A stretch of DNA of 8,879 nucleotides, from the NCBI GenBank assembly GCA_016764835.1, contig JAESRD010000022.1:1-8879 (forward strand). The letters are read 5' to 3'. The stretch's first letter is position 1. Every line of letters begins with the position of its first letter. The notes below the pieces were generated by a model. The model ran no database searches, was not told where the DNA came from, and worked only from the letters and a program-made list of their open reading frames with translations. This document shows, one piece after another, positions 1 to 6,572 of this stretch. This DNA is from Paracoccaceae bacterium. GTDB taxonomy: Bacteria; Pseudomonadota; Alphaproteobacteria; Rhodobacterales; Rhodobacteraceae. The translations under genes and the position numbers were made by a program.

Positions 1-1845
1 GCCGCCCGGGCTGAGCCGCCGGTTGCCATGTCGCAAGCGCCGGTCCTGCCGCCGCTGGTGGCACAGCGCCATCCGTCCAGCCCTGCCGCAGCTTTTGCGC
101 CCGAAGAAGAGCACGTTATTGAGCCGCTGGTTGAAAGCGCGCCTAGGGCTGTTGCTGACCCTGCCGCCCCCGATGCTCTGGCCGATGCGCTGCCGAAATA
201 TTCGGTGCCTTTTGCCGCGCAAAAGAAGGTTGTGCAGCACAAAGTACGCCGTGCCGTTCAGCCCTCAACACGGGCCAAGGCCGAGGCGCAGCCGCTTTTG
301 CCGCTCGAAGAGGCACCGGCCCCGAGCTATGATTATCCGCCATTGGCGCTGTTGGCCGACCCAGATGTGGTTGAGCAGCATCATCTGTCTGACGATGCGC
401 TGGAAGAAAACGCCCGCCTGCTCGAATCGGTTCTTGATGATTACGGCGTAAAGGGCGAGATCGTCTCGGTCCGCCCCGGCCCTGTTGTCACCATGTATGA
501 GCTGGAGCCTGCGCCGGGCCTCAAAGCCAGCCGGGTCATTGGCCTTGCCGATGATATTGCCCGCTCGATGTCGGCACTGTCGGCGCGTGTGTCTACCGTG
601 CCGGGCCGCTCGATTATTGGCATTGAGCTGCCCAATGAGAAGCGCGAAATGGTTGTGCTGCGCGAGATCCTCTCCGCGCGCGCCTTTGGCGACAGCAATA
701 TGAAACTGCCGCTGGCTTTGGGCAAAGATATTGGCGGCGAGCCGGTTGTGGCCAACTTGGCCAAAATGCCTCACCTGCTGATTGCTGGTACGACCGGTTC
801 GGGTAAGTCTGTGGCGATCAACACTATGATCCTCAGCCTGCTTTACAAGCTGTCGCCTTCTGAGTGTCGGATGATCATGATTGACCCCAAAATGCTGGAA
901 CTCAGCGTTTATGACGGCATTCCGCATTTGCTCAGCCCTGTGGTGACAGACCCCAAAAAGGCGGTTGTGGCGCTTAAATGGGTCGTGGGCGAGATGGAAG
1001 ATCGCTACCGCAAGATGTCGAAGATGGGCGTGCGCAATATTGATGGCTATAATAGCCGCGTCGCCGATGTGCTGGCCAAGGGCGAGCTGTTTGAGCGCAC
1101 GGTTCAGACCGGGTTTGACGACGAGACAGGTGATCCGATCTTTGAAACCGAAGAGACGGTGCCAGAGAAGATGCCGTATATCGTCATTATCGTTGATGAG
1201 ATGGCCGACCTGATGATGGTCGCTGGCAAAGAGATTGAGGCTTGTATTCAACGCTTGGCCCAGATGGCACGTGCCTCGGGTATTCACCTGATCATGGCCA
1301 CACAGCGGCCATCGGTTGATGTGATCACCGGCACGATCAAGGCCAACTTCCCAACGCGGATCTCGTTCCAAGTGACCTCAAAGATCGACAGTCGGACGAT
1401 TTTGGGCGAGCAGGGCGCGGAGCAACTGCTGGGCATGGGCGATATGCTTTATATGGCAGGTGGCTCCAAGATTACCCGGGTGCACGGGCCGTTTTGCTCG
1501 GATGAAGAGGTTGAAGAAGTCGTCAACCATCTCAAGAGTTACGGGCCACCTGTCTATGTAACAGGCGTGGCTGATGGGCCAGATGAAGCGACCGAAAGCT
1601 CGATCGACCGGGTGCTTGGTCTTGGTGGCAACACTGATAGCGGCGACGCCCTTTATGACGAAGCCGTGCATATCGTGGCGCGGGATCGCAAATGCTCGAC
1701 ATCATACATTCAGCGCAAGCTGGCCATTGGCTATAACAAGGCGGCGCGCCTTGTTGAGCAGATGGAAGATGAGGGTCTGGTGACCCCGGCCAACCATGTG
1801 GGCAAGCGCGATGTGCTGCTGCCTGAAATTCAAGAAGAGTACTAG
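1..1845 (+). CDS. ftsK: DNA translocase FtsK, 5'-truncated by window edge
   Basis: FtsK is a septum-anchored hexameric ATPase that pumps chromosome ends toward the dif site and activates XerCD recombination during division. The reading frame is open to base 1, so the ATG at 28 is only an internal methionine, and the N-terminal four-helix membrane domain lies upstream. Numbering from that methionine, residues 1-115 are a Pro/Ala/Glu-rich linker, about 120-235 the alpha domain, and about 236-500 the RecA-like beta motor. The motor has Walker A GTTGSGKS (254-261), Walker [10 protein letters not shown] (387-395) and the sensor-like stretch [13 protein letters not shown] (423-435). Residues about 540-598 form the winged-helix gamma domain that reads KOPS sites ([29 protein letters not shown]). 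Every motor motif is intact, so the protein should be active. It ends with TAG. The first downstream gene starts 77 bases later and is not lolA. Confidence 0.97.
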   Translation, partial: AARAEPPVAMSQAPVLPPLVAQRHPSSPAAAFAPEEEHVIEPLVESAPRAVADPAAPDALADALPKYSVPFAAQKKVVQHKVRRAVQPSTRAKAEAQPLLPLEEAPAPSYDYPPLALLADPDVVEQHHLSDDALEENARLLESVLDDYGVKGEIVSVRPGPVVTMYELEPAPGLKASRVIGLADDIARSMSALSARVSTVPGRSIIGIELPNEKREMVVLREILSARAFGDSNMKLPLALGKDIGGEPVVANLAKMPHLLIAGTTGSGKSVAINTMILSLLYKLSPSECRMIMIDPKMLELSVYDGIPHLLSPVVTDPKKAVVALKWVVGEMEDRYRKMSKMGVRNIDGYNSRVADVLAKGELFERTVQTGFDDETGDPIFETEETVPEKMPYIVIIVDEMADLMMVAGKEIEACIQRLAQMARASGIHLIMATQRPSVDVITGTIKANFPTRISFQVTSKIDSRTILGEQGAEQLLGMGDMLYMAGGSKITRVHGPFCSDEEVEEVVNHLKSYGPPVYVTGVADGPDEATESSIDRVLGLGGNTDSGDALYDEAVHIVARDRKCSTSYIQRKLAIGYNKAARLVEQMEDEGLVTPANHVGKRDVLLPEIQEEY

Positions 1846-1922
1846 CGCCATACCGGCATGGGTTCGCTCGGCGTTAGGGGCGATAGAAAATTGGACGACT
1901 TGGAAACTAAGAGAGCAAGGAT

Positions 1923-2120
1923 TTGTCGGAAGTTCTGGTAATTTGGATTGTCTTTGCAATCGTCTTTTATGTGCCGTTTCAAAAGTGGACTGCCACATCG
2001 AAAGCGCCAAGGCTCAGCGCTTTGTTCTGGCCGGTGATTATAGGGCTGTTTGTTGCTGTGATTGTTGGCGGAACCGGAATTGGTATTTTCGACAACCTGA
2101 AACGTAAACTTCGAAAGTAA
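1923..2120 (+). CDS. Small two-helix membrane protein, unknown function
   Basis: This 65-residue protein is not recognised as a named family. It has two clear hydrophobic segments, about residues 3-20 and 33-56, joined by a short polar loop with several basic residues (KWTATSKAPR). The tail is strongly basic (KRKLRK), which suggests an N-in, C-in hairpin in the inner membrane. The start is TTG at 1923, supported by a purine-rich GAGAG at 1911-1915 with 7 bases of spacing; no ATG is in frame upstream. The next gene begins 9 bases after its stop, so the two are probably co-transcribed. GC content here is visibly lower than in ftsK. An overlapping longer frame on the same strand (1796-2107) has no hydrophobic or domain logic and is treated as noise. 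Confidence 0.6.
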   Translation: MSEVLVIWIVFAIVFYVPFQKWTATSKAPRLSALFWPVIIGLFVAVIVGGTGIGIFDNLKRKLRK

Positions 2121-2129
2121 GAATTTTAG

Positions 2130-2432
2130 ATGCGCAAAATCGTGACAGAAGACGAGTTCGAAAAGCTAGCCGGAAGGATTGTTCCGATCCAGCGGGATAC
2201 CAAAATATTTGACGGAGATGCTTTTGAATGCTGCTGCGGGGAAAGCCATATTTTCCGAACGGGCATGACAATCGTCACCCATGAAGGGATAAACGGCAGG
2301 TTCATATTGCTGTGCAATGCAAACAAAGGTGAAGTCTACATGGTCTTGATCAAGACCAAGCTTAAGTTAGGTTTTATGTACAAGGGTTTGGAATTGTTGG
2401 GTGGCATAAGGGTGGATCCGTCACCGCAATAG
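2130..2432 (+). CDS. Hypothetical 100-residue protein with a triple-Cys motif
   Basis: I do not recognise the family. The protein begins MRKIVTEDEFEKLAGRIVPI and has a mixed alpha/beta look with no membrane segment or signal peptide. The notable element is CCCGESH at residues 34-40, followed by another cysteine at 62 (LLCNANKGE). This set could bind a metal or form disulfides, but that is inference only. The ATG at 2130 lies 9 bases after the stop of the small membrane protein. It has only a weak Shine-Dalgarno (GTAAG around 2117-2121), consistent with translational coupling. Two sample lines of the gene count to about 48% GC against about 65% for a line inside ftsK, which suggests a different history. 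It ends 37 bases before the end of the convergent exporter gene. Confidence 0.6.
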   Translation: MRKIVTEDEFEKLAGRIVPIQRDTKIFDGDAFECCCGESHIFRTGMTIVTHEGINGRFILLCNANKGEVYMVLIKTKLKLGFMYKGLELLGGIRVDPSPQ

Positions 2433-2469
2433 CCGCAACCAAGCCTTAGTCAATGAGTGGTTTAGCCCG

Positions 2470-3066
2470 CTAAAGCCACATCATCCACACCGCCACCGCC
2501 GCCAGCACCGCACCAAAGCCCATATTGAGCCAGCGCGCGCTGCGTTCAGAGCGCAACAGCCCGGCAATCTGGTCGCCGAGCAGGGTCCAGACCACGAAGG
2601 CGAACATATTGTTCAGGGTGAAAACAACGCTGAGCAGCGCAATCATGGCCAGCCGGTTTGGCTCTGCGGGGCTAAGAAATTGGGTGAACATGAGGGTCAT
2701 GATGACATAGCCCTTTGGGTTGAGCACCAGCAAGACAAAGCCATCGCCAAAGCTGGCTGGCCGGGCATCGGCCACATCTGTCATCGCGCCAGAGCGGAAC
2801 ATCTTCCAAGCGATCCACAGCACGTAGCCCGCGCCTGCCAATTTGAGCGCCTTAAACAAGTCCGGCGCTTGGTCCAAGGCCGCGATGATCCCCAGCCCGA
2901 TTAACCCGGTGACGATGAGGGTCGCCAGATGATAGCCCAAATTGGCTGAAATGGTGGCGCGCAGGCCAAAGCGCGCACCATTGGCAGCGAAGAACATGTT
3001 GCCTGGGCCGGGGCTATAGGCCAGCGGGAACAGGAAGAGGATCAGGGCGAGTGTGGTTTGTAACAT
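2470..3066 (-). CDS. LysE/RhtB-family amino-acid exporter
   Basis: This is an inner-membrane efflux protein of the LysE/RhtB family, whose members export amino acids or derivatives such as homoserine, threonine, lysine or leucine. The substrate cannot be read from sequence. The family signature follows the first helix: SPGPGN at residues 18-23, then MFFAANGARFGLRATI. A mid-protein NPKGYV (116-121) matches the usual NPK motif. About six hydrophobic segments are visible, at roughly 1-17, 37-63, 72-90, 107-130, 138-164 and 180-198. I chose the ATG at 3066 (198 residues, the usual family length). The frame can be extended to a GTG at 3141, but the added 25 residues are polar and unlike the family. 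Neither start has a convincing Shine-Dalgarno. It diverges from the DUF3885-like gene across 78 bases. Confidence 0.9.
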   Translation of the reverse strand: MLQTTLALILFLFPLAYSPGPGNMFFAANGARFGLRATISANLGYHLATLIVTGLIGLGIIAALDQAPDLFKALKLAGAGYVLWIAWKMFRSGAMTDVADARPASFGDGFVLLVLNPKGYVIMTLMFTQFLSPAEPNRLAMIALLSVVFTLNNMFAFVVWTLLGDQIAGLLRSERSARWLNMGFGAVLAAVAVWMMWL

Positions 3067-3144
3067 GGGGGTGAGGGTGGCTTGTGTCGGGCGGTTGGGC
3101 GACCCGGTTCGTGCGGAAAGGGGCTTGATCGACAAAGGCACTCA

Positions 3145-3744
3145 ATGCTCAATGGCGGTATGCCACCTTTGAACGAGCTCAATATCGCGCCGTTTTTGCC
3201 AGAATGGCGGCGCGCTTTCGGCGAGATGCCGCCCTTGGGCCATATCTTGAGGCAAAGCAGCTCTGCTTGTTGGGCGCGGTTTCATGCATTGCCAAATTCT
3301 AAGCGGTTGGCCCGTACCAGCGGGGAGAAAACCATCATCCTGTCCCGTGCGAACACATTGGTTACCGCCTGCTTTGGGGCGCGGCAGCCCATTTGGCTGA
3401 TTGTTCCGCGATACACTGGCTGCGCATCTGCTGATGAAGATATTGTTGTGCAGATGAGAATGCAAAAGGCTTTCACGTGGGTCGATGAAAGGGAAGCACG
3501 AGAAGACCAAATTGGCATCACATTTTTCGTCAAGCGGCTTTTCTGGACACCAAATTCACTGGATGATCTGTTTGAACAGATTGCAGATGGTAATGAACGG
3601 GCCGTGCTTTTCGCAGAGCGAGACCAGGTCGCGTTTGCGCCCTATGATGGTGGCTTTGACATTCTAAGTTCCCAGCCCGCGAAGGTAAATTATCTCGAGG
3701 AAGAATATGCAGCATGGATGTCTTTGAGGGCAGACAGGCTCTAG
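3145..3744 (+). CDS. DUF3885-like domain protein
   Basis: This 199-residue soluble protein resembles the DUF3885 family, whose function is unknown. Two landmarks match what I recall of that family. Near the N-terminus is ARFHALPNSKR (44-54), followed by a helix containing SRANTLVTACFG that parallels the usual RHNTVLDELFG. Near the C-terminus is AVLFAERDQVAFAPYDGGFD (153-172), followed by YLEEEYAAWMS. There is no signal peptide or membrane segment. The start at 3145 is chosen because AAAGG at 3134-3138 sits 6 bases ahead of it. The frame extends upstream to 3082, but those residues look like noise, and another ATG occurs at 3160. In other bacteria such proteins are often lone accessory genes. 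Nothing here ties it to the exporter beside it. Confidence 0.75.
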   Translation: MLNGGMPPLNELNIAPFLPEWRRAFGEMPPLGHILRQSSSACWARFHALPNSKRLARTSGEKTIILSRANTLVTACFGARQPIWLIVPRYTGCASADEDIVVQMRMQKAFTWVDEREAREDQIGITFFVKRLFWTPNSLDDLFEQIADGNERAVLFAERDQVAFAPYDGGFDILSSQPAKVNYLEEEYAAWMSLRADRL

Positions 3745-3777
3745 GCGCAAGTTCTGGCACCGTCTTCCATTTTGCGC
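3745..3777 (+). repeat. Inverted repeat after the DUF3885-like gene
   Basis: GCGCAA at 3745-3750, starting directly after the stop codon, is complementary to TTGCGC at 3772-3777 with 21 bases between. An inner TGG/CCA pairing (3755-3757 with 3767-3769) could extend it. No T-run follows, so it is a weak stem rather than a convincing intrinsic terminator. It occupies most of the 55-base gap before the MOSC gene. Confidence 0.25.
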
Positions 3778-3799
3778 TGTTCATAGCTAAACAAGCCCC

Positions 3800-4336
3800 A
3801 TGCTCCTCACCTCCGCCAACATAGCCGAGCCGAGCCCGATCAAGGCCAAATCCGGCCTAACAGGTATCTTCAAACGCCCGCAAACCGCACCAGTGATGAT
3901 CACCGCGCAGGGCCTCGCGGGCGACGCAATAATCGACCGCGCCAACCATGGCAGCCCCGAGCAGGCGGTCTATCTTTACGGCCAGCTTGACTATGACTGG
4001 TGGGAAGTGGAGCTGGGTCAGCCCCTGCCGTCCGGCACATTTGGCGAAAACCTGACCATTGCCGGGATCAGCAGCGCTGACATGTGCATCGGTGACCAGA
4101 TCGAGATCGGTCCGGTGCTGCTAGAGCTGACTTGGCCGCGGATTCCTTGTGTCACGCTGGCCGCGCGGATGGCTGACACAGGCTTTGTCCGTCGGTTTCA
4201 TCGCGCCCAGCGCCCCGGCGCCTATGCGCGGGTGTTGCGTAGCGGCGCGGTGCAGGCGGGCATGGCGGTGCAGCACAGGCGCATTAGCCGCGATGCGCTC
4301 CCGCTTTTGAGCCATTTCCCCAAAATCGGCCCCTAG
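3800..4336 (+). CDS. MOSC-domain protein (YiiM-like)
   Basis: MOSC domains occur in molybdenum-cofactor sulfurases and in stand-alone proteins such as YiiM and YcbX, which help detoxify N-hydroxylated compounds using Moco. This 178-residue stand-alone protein shows the YiiM-type landmarks: GDAIIDRANHGSPEQAVYLY (41-60), the GTFGENLT loop (79-86), CIGDQIEIG (96-104), and PRIPC (113-117) with the conserved cysteine at 117 that is expected to contact the cofactor. No FeS or PLP domain is fused to it. The ATG at 3800 is the first possible start because an in-frame TAA lies at 3788-3790. No Shine-Dalgarno is visible. The protein is slightly shorter than E. coli YiiM and ends with a basic Ser/Pro-containing tail. 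It sits between the DUF3885-like gene and lolA with no obvious functional link. Confidence 0.9.
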   Translation: MLLTSANIAEPSPIKAKSGLTGIFKRPQTAPVMITAQGLAGDAIIDRANHGSPEQAVYLYGQLDYDWWEVELGQPLPSGTFGENLTIAGISSADMCIGDQIEIGPVLLELTWPRIPCVTLAARMADTGFVRRFHRAQRPGAYARVLRSGAVQAGMAVQHRRISRDALPLLSHFPKIGP

Positions 4337-4400
4337 ATATCGGCTTTCAACTGGCATGTTATCGCTTAACGTCTGGAAAATCAGGCATATGGCTCCATCT

Positions 4401-4418
4401 GGTAGGGTGTAACCCACC
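4401..4418 (+). other. Hairpin in the lolA leader
   Basis: GGT(A)GGGT at 4401-4408 pairs with ACCCACC at 4412-4418, leaving one bulged A and a GTA loop. It lies 25 bases before the lolA ATG and is not followed by a T-run, so it is unlikely to be a terminator for the MOSC gene. It could be an operator or an mRNA leader stem. No clear promoter hexamers were found in the 107-base gap. Confidence 0.25.
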
Positions 4419-4443
4419 GCTGCAAACAGTTAGGATCGGCCCT

Positions 4444-5046
4444 ATGAAGAATATCAAACGCATATTGGCACTGCTGGCATTTTCGCTGTTCGCCGCCCCG
4501 GTTCAGGCGCAAGAGCTGTCGTTGGCGCAAATCTCGGCCTATCTCAACCAGTTGACCACCGCGACGGGCGGGTTCACCCAGATCAACGGTGATGGCACGA
4601 TCTCAACCGGTACGATCTATATCAAACGCCCGGGCCGGGTGCGGTTTGACTATGCGCCGCCTGAACAGTCGCTGGTGATCGCGGGCGGTGGCTCTGTGGC
4701 GATATTTGATGGCCGCTCAAATGCTGGTCCGCAGCGCTATCCGCTCAGCCAAACGCCGCTGTCTATCATCCTTGCCCGCAATGTTGACCTGACGCGCGCG
4801 CGCATGGTCACCGGCCATGTGTCGGATGGGACCAGCACGACGGTAACAGCCCAAGACCCCGATCACCCAGAATACGGCTCGATCCAGATGGTCTATACGG
4901 CCAACCCGATTGAGCTGCGCCAATGGATTGTGACCGACGAGGTTGGCGGGCAAACCGTGGTCATCTTGAATGATTTGGAGACCGGTATGACCATTCGCGA
5001 TGTGTTGTTTAACATCAGCGCGGCTGAGCGGGCTTGGGGCGGCTAG
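4444..5046 (+). CDS. lolA: Outer-membrane lipoprotein carrier protein LolA
   Basis: LolA is the periplasmic chaperone that takes mature lipoproteins from the LolCDE ABC transporter and delivers them to the outer membrane. The 200-residue product has a classic signal peptide, MKNIKRILALLAFSLFAAPVQA, with likely cleavage after residue 22. The mature part has the LolA fold features: an N-terminal helix (LAQISAYLNQLTTA, 28-41), the strand pair FTQINGDGTISTGTIYIKRPGRVRFDY (44-70) with the family hallmark KRPGRVRFDY, and later strands ending LNDLETGMTIRDVLFNI. AGGATC at 4432-4437 provides a Shine-Dalgarno about 8 bases from the ATG. In many proteobacteria lolA directly follows ftsK; here about 2.6 kb separates them. 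The gene ends 57 bases before the start of the structured RNA segment described next. Confidence 0.95.
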   Translation: MKNIKRILALLAFSLFAAPVQAQELSLAQISAYLNQLTTATGGFTQINGDGTISTGTIYIKRPGRVRFDYAPPEQSLVIAGGGSVAIFDGRSNAGPQRYPLSQTPLSIILARNVDLTRARMVTGHVSDGTSTTVTAQDPDHPEYGSIQMVYTANPIELRQWIVTDEVGGQTVVILNDLETGMTIRDVLFNISAAERAWGG

Positions 5047-5090
5047 GCCAGCTGCGGCAATAAAACACTAGCGGTCGCCTGGCTTGTGGC

Positions 5091-5301
5091 CCAAGTTTGC
5101 ACGGTAACGGCGGTCTTTGGAATGCTCTGTACAGCAATGTAGAGAGCGGGGCGGGGTATCCCCGTCTGAGACGATGAGCTACGCAAACACGGCAATAACG
5201 ACGCTGGGCGCTGCCCAGAATAGTTGTTGCAAGGCGAAGGTGAGCAAAGATCGTTCGTTACACTGGCATAAAGAGCAAAGCGGGACTTGCGCGCAACTTG
5301 G
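5091..5301 (+). repeat. Outer inverted repeat enclosing the retron RNA and RT start
   Basis: CCAAGTTTGC at 5091-5100 pairs with GCAACTTGG at 5293-5301 in nine pairs with one bulged T (5098). The repeat lies outside the a1/a2 stem and its right arm contains the TTG (5298-5300) that is the best start for the reverse transcriptase. If it forms in the transcript, it would hide that start codon. A stem of this size can occur by chance in 250 bases, so confidence is low. Confidence 0.3.
5104..5261 (+). ncRNA. Probable retron msr-msd RNA
   Basis: This segment has the layout of a retron template RNA. The a1 arm (5104-5119) and a2 arm (5245-5261) form 16 pairs: 14 Watson-Crick and 2 G-U, with a single bulged T at 5254. 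Inside come three hairpins. The first, 5124-5147, pairs GCTCTGTAC with GTAGAGAGC with one G-G mismatch and ends in a GCAA tetraloop. The second, 5150-5166, is a GC-rich stem with a TAT triloop. The third, 5192-5230, has an outer eight-pair stem (GCAATAAC with GTTGTTGC), a small internal loop and an inner CTGGGC/GCCCAG stem. The first two would be msr and the third msd. G5120, the first unpaired base after a1, is the natural candidate for the 2'-5' branch. The segment ends 36 bases before the RT start. Pairings are read directly; the retron identity rests on the neighbouring RT. Confidence 0.7.
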
Positions 5302-6572
5302 CAGCCAGCCTTTCGGCAACGCAGTGGCAGGCTCATGCGCTTGAACGGGTGTTTCGCAGTCGTTTGCCTACGCCTTTGGCCCAGTATGCGGCTGAGTTCA
5401 GCGCGGGCTTGATCGCCGCATTGCCCAGCGCTTATGCGCCTGAGCCCGCGGCCGTGGCGGCAGTACTCGTGCATCTGACAAGCTTTGAACAAGTCACCGC
5501 ATGGGCTGTTAAAAACGGCCACTGGCCTGTGCCTGACCTACGCGAAACCCAGTTTTTGCCGATCGCCGCCTTTGCTGATCTGTCTGTGCCAAAGCTGGCC
5601 ACTATGGCGCAACTGGGCGATTGGCTGGGCTTGTCGCAAGAGCGGCTGGCCTATTTGGCTGACACACAAGCCCGGCATGAGGAGCACGGCGAGACGGCGA
5701 TAAACCACTACCACTATGTGTTGCAGCGCAAAAAAGGCCCCGGATTGCGGCTGATTGAGGCGCCCAAGCAGCGGCTGAAGGCGGCGCAACATCAGATTTT
5801 GCGCCAGATGCTTGACCCGCTGCCGGTGCATGACGATGCCTACGGTTTTGTCCGTGGCCGCAGCTGCCAAGCGCATGCGGCCCGGCATGCGGGCACCCAG
5901 ATGGTGGTCAGCTTTGATATGCGGCAGTTCTTTCCGTCTATCAGCGCCGGGCGGGTGTTTGGCCTGTTTCGCTGTTTGGGCTATCCGAGCGCTGTTGCGC
6001 ATCATCTGACTGGGCTATGCACCAGCGCCACGCCGCCGCGAATATTGCAACGCCTGCCCTACGCCGACCGGGTGGTTTACCGCGCAGCCCATCTGCCGCA
6101 AGGCGCGCCCAGCTCACCGGCATTGGCCTACCATGTCGCGTTTCGGCTTGACCGGCGGCTTTCGGCTCTGGCGGACAGTCTAGACGCAACCTATGGCCGC
6201 TACGCTGATGATCTGAGCTTTTCGGGCGACAGGCGCATCACCGAGCCGCTCATGCGGCTGGTGCCGCAGATATTGCGCGAAGAGGGTTTTTGCCTCAACC
6301 CGTCTAAAACCCGGGCCATGCCGCAAACCGCGCGCCAAAGCGTGACCGGGATTGTGGTGAACCAGCATCTCAACATTGCCCGCGGTCAGTATGATCGGCT
6401 CAAGGCGGTGGTGCATGCCTGCGGCAAACCCGATGACAGTCGCTTGGCTGACCCGGTGTTTCGCGGCCGGCTCGAAGGGCAGATCGGCTGGGTCGCCTCG
6501 CTCAACCGCGCGCGGGGCGCTAAGCTGCAAGCCTTGTTTAACACGGCTCTGGATGGGGCGCTGGGCGGCTAA
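5298..6572 (+). CDS. Retron-type reverse transcriptase, myxobacterial-like branch
   Basis: Retron RTs copy the msd part of their partner RNA into a branched RNA-DNA hybrid; many retrons defend against phage. Motifs in order are RLIEAPK (151-157), AYGFVRGRS (181-189), FDMRQFFPS with catalytic D207 (206-214), LPQGAPSSP (266-274), YADD (302-305), LNPSKTR (333-339) and the retron VTG motif in SVTGIVVN (348-355). The retron NAxxH motif is present only as HAARH (193-197), with Asn replaced. About 105 residues precede the recognisable core, beginning near LGDWLGLSQERLAYLAD (106-122), giving 424 residues. That length and the end GWVASLNRARGAKLQALF match Mx162-like RTs rather than short Ec86-like ones. 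The TTG at 5298 is the best start, as an in-frame TGA lies at 5241-5243 with no ATG or GTG between; a GTG at 5349 is the alternative. The Shine-Dalgarno is poor. Confidence 0.93.
   Translation: MAASLSATQWQAHALERVFRSRLPTPLAQYAAEFSAGLIAALPSAYAPEPAAVAAVLVHLTSFEQVTAWAVKNGHWPVPDLRETQFLPIAAFADLSVPKLATMAQLGDWLGLSQERLAYLADTQARHEEHGETAINHYHYVLQRKKGPGLRLIEAPKQRLKAAQHQILRQMLDPLPVHDDAYGFVRGRSCQAHAARHAGTQMVVSFDMRQFFPSISAGRVFGLFRCLGYPSAVAHHLTGLCTSATPPRILQRLPYADRVVYRAAHLPQGAPSSPALAYHVAFRLDRRLSALADSLDATYGRYADDLSFSGDRRITEPLMRLVPQILREEGFCLNPSKTRAMPQTARQSVTGIVVNQHLNIARGQYDRLKAVVHACGKPDDSRLADPVFRGRLEGQIGWVASLNRARGAKLQALFNTALDGALGG

Noticed and set aside
265..1371. A 368-residue open frame on the minus strand inside ftsK
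   Set aside because: It is antisense to the conserved FtsK motor, has a His/Arg/Asn-rich composition typical of antisense frames in GC-rich genes, and shows no domain.
5047..5083. Terminator after lolA formed by GCCAG and CTGGC
   Set aside because: Only five firm pairs around a long loop and no T-run follows.
5043..5522. A 159-residue minus-strand frame covering the lolA-RT gap
   Set aside because: It overlaps the structured RNA segment and the RT N-terminus, has no recognisable motif, and the region is better explained by the retron RNA.
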